From an uncultured Oscillospiraceae bacterium (GTDB lineage Bacteria > Bacillota_A > Clostridia > Oscillospirales > Oscillospiraceae): a DNA stretch of 17,328 bases. The first letter of the stretch is position 1, and each line of letters opens with the position of its first letter. Location of the stretch: assembly GCA_910579155.1 (NCBI GenBank), contig CAJTTS010000071.1, positions 1-17,328 of the forward strand, written 5' to 3'. The notes under the pieces were generated by a model. The model made no database searches and had not been told where the DNA came from. It saw only the letters and a list, made by a program, of their open reading frames with translations. The translations under genes and the position numbers were made by a program. This document shows positions 15,407 through 17,328 of the stretch, one piece after another.

Positions 15407-15463
15407 CCGCCATCATCGCACTTCGTGCGATGATGGCGGTTTGGTTGCTAAAGCAGCCAAACC
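15407..15463. repeat. Two adjoining strong hairpins
   Basis: A 15-bp perfect stem (15407-15421 with 15425-15439, 3-base loop) is followed by a second hairpin (15438-15444 with 15457-15463, extended inside by TGC/GCA). They share two bases, so only one can form completely. No T run follows on either strand, so these are not typical terminators. Confidence 0.7.
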
Positions 15464-15495
15464 AAATCGCATATGTTTGAACTACCCATATTTAT

Positions 15496-15745
15496 TATTT
15501 TAGGGCTTGCTGAAAAAGTCGTATATGTGATGTATATATGCGAATACAGGAAGAAAACTGTCTGTTATCTGATGAATTAGTTGCAATATTTCGGATTGTC
15601 AAAAATTAAAAACGGCCCAAAATCGGCGGCTTATCCGGGAAACTGCCCATTTTGGGGGTCTCCGTTGGCCTCTGCGCTATTGGTATACGCTGTATAAACT
15701 GCATATATTCATCCAAATCTGGCTTTTTCAGCAGACCCTATTTTA
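15496..15745. mobile_element. MITE-like element with 7-bp target duplication
   Basis: A core of about 236 bp (15503-15738) begins GGGCTTGCTGAAAAAG, and its other end read in reverse begins GGGTCTGCTGAAAAAG. Similarity continues for about 45 bases on each side, through a shared ATATATGC and ATACAG. It is flanked on both sides by the direct repeat TATTTTA (15496-15502 and 15739-15745). Inside, CCCAAAAT and ATTTTGGG form another inverted pair. There is no coding frame, so it would need a transposase from elsewhere. The IS family is not identified. Confidence 0.8.
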
Positions 15746-15775
15746 AGGGTTGCGACAAAATTGGGGGGTGTTTTA

Positions 15776-15801
15776 CTGGTCACTTGCAGGCAAGTGACCA
15801 G
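15776..15801. repeat. Perfect 26-bp palindrome
   Basis: CTGGTCACTTGC (15776-15787) and GCAAGTGACCAG (15790-15801) are exact inverted copies around AG. G-rich and C-rich stretches flank it. No T run follows. It could be an insertion-element end hairpin, a recombination site or a protein-binding dyad. Confidence 0.75.
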
Positions 15802-15991
15802 GGGGACCCCACCGCCTCTTTTCTATAAGTGCACGGCTTTCGCTGAATATATGAAAATTAAGAACTTTCCGAATGCAAAAGTCAAGCCCTAAAATGAGAA
15901 AAATTTTGGGGAGGTAAAAAAGGGTATAACAAACCAAGCCTGCAAAAGCGGTTTTTTCGCAGACTACACAAGCTGTGGATTTTAGTACAGG

Positions 15992-16873
15992 TTAACTCTC
16001 GGAGGATTCTTGGGCGTCAGCCGCAAGGAGACATTCCTTCACGCGGGCATAGTAGATACGCAGGAACTTGTTCTGAGCGGCGGTCATGTAGACGAAATAC
16101 GGCTTGCCCTCGGCCCGTTTCTTGTCCAGGAACTGGTATACCGGTTCGTCAGCAGGGGCCTTGAGCAGATAGGTGCGGACGATTTGATACAGCGTCTTGC
16201 GCAGGTGGGGCGAACCCCGCTTGGTGGTTGGATTGCTCTTGGAAATGTGCTTGCCGGATTCGTCCACCGCCGGATCGACGCCGGCGAAGCTCACGATGGA
16301 GCTGCGGCGGGGGAAACGGCGCACGTCGCCAATCTCAGCTATCAGCTGAGGAGCAGTTCTCTCAGCACGCAGGACAGCCAGCGTAGCCTTGGCTGAGGCC
16401 AGTTGCTTGGCGGCAGTGGTGATGAGCAGTTTGGTATTGCTGTTTCTGGGCAGAGTGGTGATATGGCCCATGCTGTCCATGTACAACTGCGCAGCTTTCC
16501 TCTGGCTGAAATGATACCCTTTATGTTTGCACCACTTGCGGTAACGCTCGGTGAAAGCAGCCTCGCTGGCCAGGTTGATGCACTCGCAGTGCCAAAAAAC
16601 CATAATAAAATCAACCCACTTCTGGCTGCCATCGGCACGATCCGGACTGGAGAACAGCTCGTTCACACCCGGAAAGACCTTATCAGTGAGGGAAATGAGG
16701 TTGTTTTGCAGTGCCACCATGTTCTTCATATACAAATCGCACTGCCGGGAGGCCAATTTTAGTTGTTCTCTGATTGCTTCTGTGGGAGTATATTCCCGCA
16801 GATCCGTCCAATTATCAAGCCCGTATTTGGCAATCTTTCTGGCTCCCGCCCCTGTTCCTCGCCGCTTATTCAA
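15992..16873 (-). CDS. IS110-family transposase, N-terminally truncated and internally deleted
   Basis: The 293 residues match the middle and C-terminus of IS110-type recombinases. ARKIAKYGLDNWTDLREYTP leads into the helical linker, and the Tnp domain has IAEIGDVRRF, SFAGVDPAVDESG with the candidate catalytic serine S206, TKRGSPHLRKTLYQ and the end NKFLRIYYARVKE. Relatives have about 400 residues. The N-terminal ~100 residues with the RuvC-like DEDD site are missing, including the usual TDKxDA aspartates just before ARKIAK, where GTGAG stands instead. A second gap removes about 25-30 residues between LRAE and PQLIAEIG, where relatives have a YGVG-containing segment. The ATG at 16873 has AGGAG 6 bases upstream. 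Without DEDD residues it should not catalyse insertion, so I regard it as a relic despite the open frame. Confidence 0.82.
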   Translation of the reverse strand: MNKRRGTGAGARKIAKYGLDNWTDLREYTPTEAIREQLKLASRQCDLYMKNMVALQNNLISLTDKVFPGVNELFSSPDRADGSQKWVDFIMVFWHCECINLASEAAFTERYRKWCKHKGYHFSQRKAAQLYMDSMGHITTLPRNSNTKLLITTAAKQLASAKATLAVLRAERTAPQLIAEIGDVRRFPRRSSIVSFAGVDPAVDESGKHISKSNPTTKRGSPHLRKTLYQIVRTYLLKAPADEPVYQFLDKKRAEGKPYFVYMTAAQNKFLRIYYARVKECLLAADAQESSES

Positions 16874-17136
16874 TCTCCTGACTGACCCGAACGCACCACA
16901 TCTGGACGCTCACCAAAACCCGCCCAGCGAAGCGGGTGGAGTTCCCCCAACGAGATGGCTCTACCTGCGCAAATCGAATGCTGCGAATGAGAGAGGCGGC
17001 TGACGGACTCTTGATCGGGCGTGTTGGCCCAAGGTCAGCTGTGTCAGGCCATTTACTCCCCCATTCTACAGCTTCAGCTTTGAGACGACAAAAGACACGG
17101 CTGGCTGTCGTGCCTTTCACCGTAACTATATTGTAG
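16874..17136. other. Unassigned stretch between IS110 relic and tRNA-Ala tail
   Basis: No gene is recognised. A minus-strand frame (16866-17189) runs through it, but its first part is the well-known artefact SGIEPLTS produced by antisense tRNA sequence and the rest resembles nothing. A 6-bp hairpin (16918-16923 with 16932-16937) followed by TTTT on the minus strand lies just upstream of the transposase start. The lost IS110 N-terminus is not found here in any frame I read. Confidence 0.5.
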
Positions 17137-17170
17137 GAGGTCAGCGGTTCGATCCCGCTTATCTCCACCA
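17137..17170 (+). pseudogene. tRNA-Ala 3' half (34 bases), orphan copy
   Basis: These 34 bases are identical to 10737-10770 of the intact tRNA-Ala: the end of the anticodon stem, variable loop, T arm, acceptor 3' strand, discriminator and CCA. Sequence to the left is unrelated, so the 5' half is missing and no tRNA can be made. The downstream flank is also related to the flank of the intact gene. Confidence 0.9.
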
Positions 17171-17171
17171 A

Positions 17172-17205
17172 AACAGACCACAAAGCCACGGCTTTGTGGT
17201 CTGTT
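17172..17205 (+). terminator. Hairpin after the orphan tRNA-Ala tail
   Basis: Arms 17172-17187 and 17190-17205 pair perfectly over 16 bp. The inner 10 bp equal the hairpin at 10773-10802. Further out CAAACC/GGTTTG there is CAGACC/GGTCTG here, a change on both sides that preserves pairing. Confidence 0.8.
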
Positions 17206-17248
17206 CTATGTAAAGAAAAATAAGAAATCGGATATCTGGACGAAAAGA

Positions 17249-17296
17249 CCCTGAGCGTGTTTCTATCGAAATACGCTTAGGGCCTTTCTTCTTTTT
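17249..17296 (+). terminator. Second hairpin after the orphan tRNA-Ala tail
   Basis: CCCTGAGCGT (17249-17258) pairs with ACGCTTAGGG (17273-17282) with one G-U, TTTC/GAAA continues inside, and a T-rich tail follows (17285-17296). It corresponds to 10842-10887, with most stem bases changed on both sides. Confidence 0.7.
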
Positions 17297-17328
17297 ACAA
17301 TAAGTCAGTCATATTGCGGGTTGAAATT

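Larger units (their letters stand above)
15124..15991. other. Gene-free repeat-rich interval between kinase and IS110 relic
   Basis: About 870 bases hold no credible coding frame; a 61-codon frame at 15318 runs through the hairpins and is not a gene. In order it holds the kinase terminator, nested inverted repeats, twin hairpins, the MITE-like element, the perfect palindrome and a 13-base inverted copy of the MITE outer end (15883-15895). It looks like an accumulation of small insertions. Confidence 0.7.

Noticed and set aside
16874..17136. IS110 bridge-RNA locus at the transposase 5' side
   Set aside because: The transposase has lost its N-terminus, so the original left end is not expected here, and I could not see target- or donor-like loops. 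The possibility is not supported.
16866..17189. 107-codon minus-strand frame beginning with a VEISGIEPLTS segment
   Set aside because: SGIEPLTS arises from the antisense of a tRNA 3' end; the rest has no recognisable relative.

Overview
The window looks like the chromosome of a GC-rich, low-oxygen gut Firmicute of the Oscillospiraceae/Clostridia type. This is inferred from gene families, GGAGG ribosome-binding sites, sigma-A promoters with 17-base spacers, and an ECF sigma/membrane-partner pair of the kind common in that group. Most of the window is GC-rich and host-like. One stretch, about 13.47-15.9 kb, is visibly AT-rich and looks acquired.

Layout. 1-606: the 3' end of asnS and a shared terminator. 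610-2081 (minus): an ECF sigma factor and its likely membrane anti-sigma partner, overlapping by ATGA. 2169-5222: the remains of an alpha-galactoside locus. A GH36 alpha-galactosidase is intact, but the sugar ABC permease before it is truncated at both ends and frameshifted, and the AraC-type regulator after it survives only as its last ~35 residues. 5294-6985 (minus): a HAD phosphatase and a MurR/RpiR-type regulator, the latter behind a long structured leader. 7421-10227: a trkA-trkH potassium uptake operon.

10292-10810: three tandem units of about 170 bp. Each has a near-consensus sigma-A promoter followed by the first 22 bases of tRNA-Ala. Only the third continues into a complete tRNA-Ala(GGC). 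After it come two hairpins, a class II UvrA-like ATPase, an AT-rich solitary Ser/Thr kinase with its own promoter, a gene-free patchwork of inverted repeats (including a MITE-like element with a 7-bp target duplication), and a truncated IS110-family transposase.

At 17137-17296 the last 34 bases of tRNA-Ala and both following hairpins occur again. The hairpins differ between copies by base changes that preserve pairing. The 10.7-17.3 kb block is therefore framed by two paralogous tRNA-Ala tails, and no integrase is visible.

The most unusual signals are the promoter/tRNA-Ala 5'-half array, the paired tRNA-Ala tails, and the orphan kinase with its repeat-rich flank. Whether these form one functional system cannot be decided from sequence alone.
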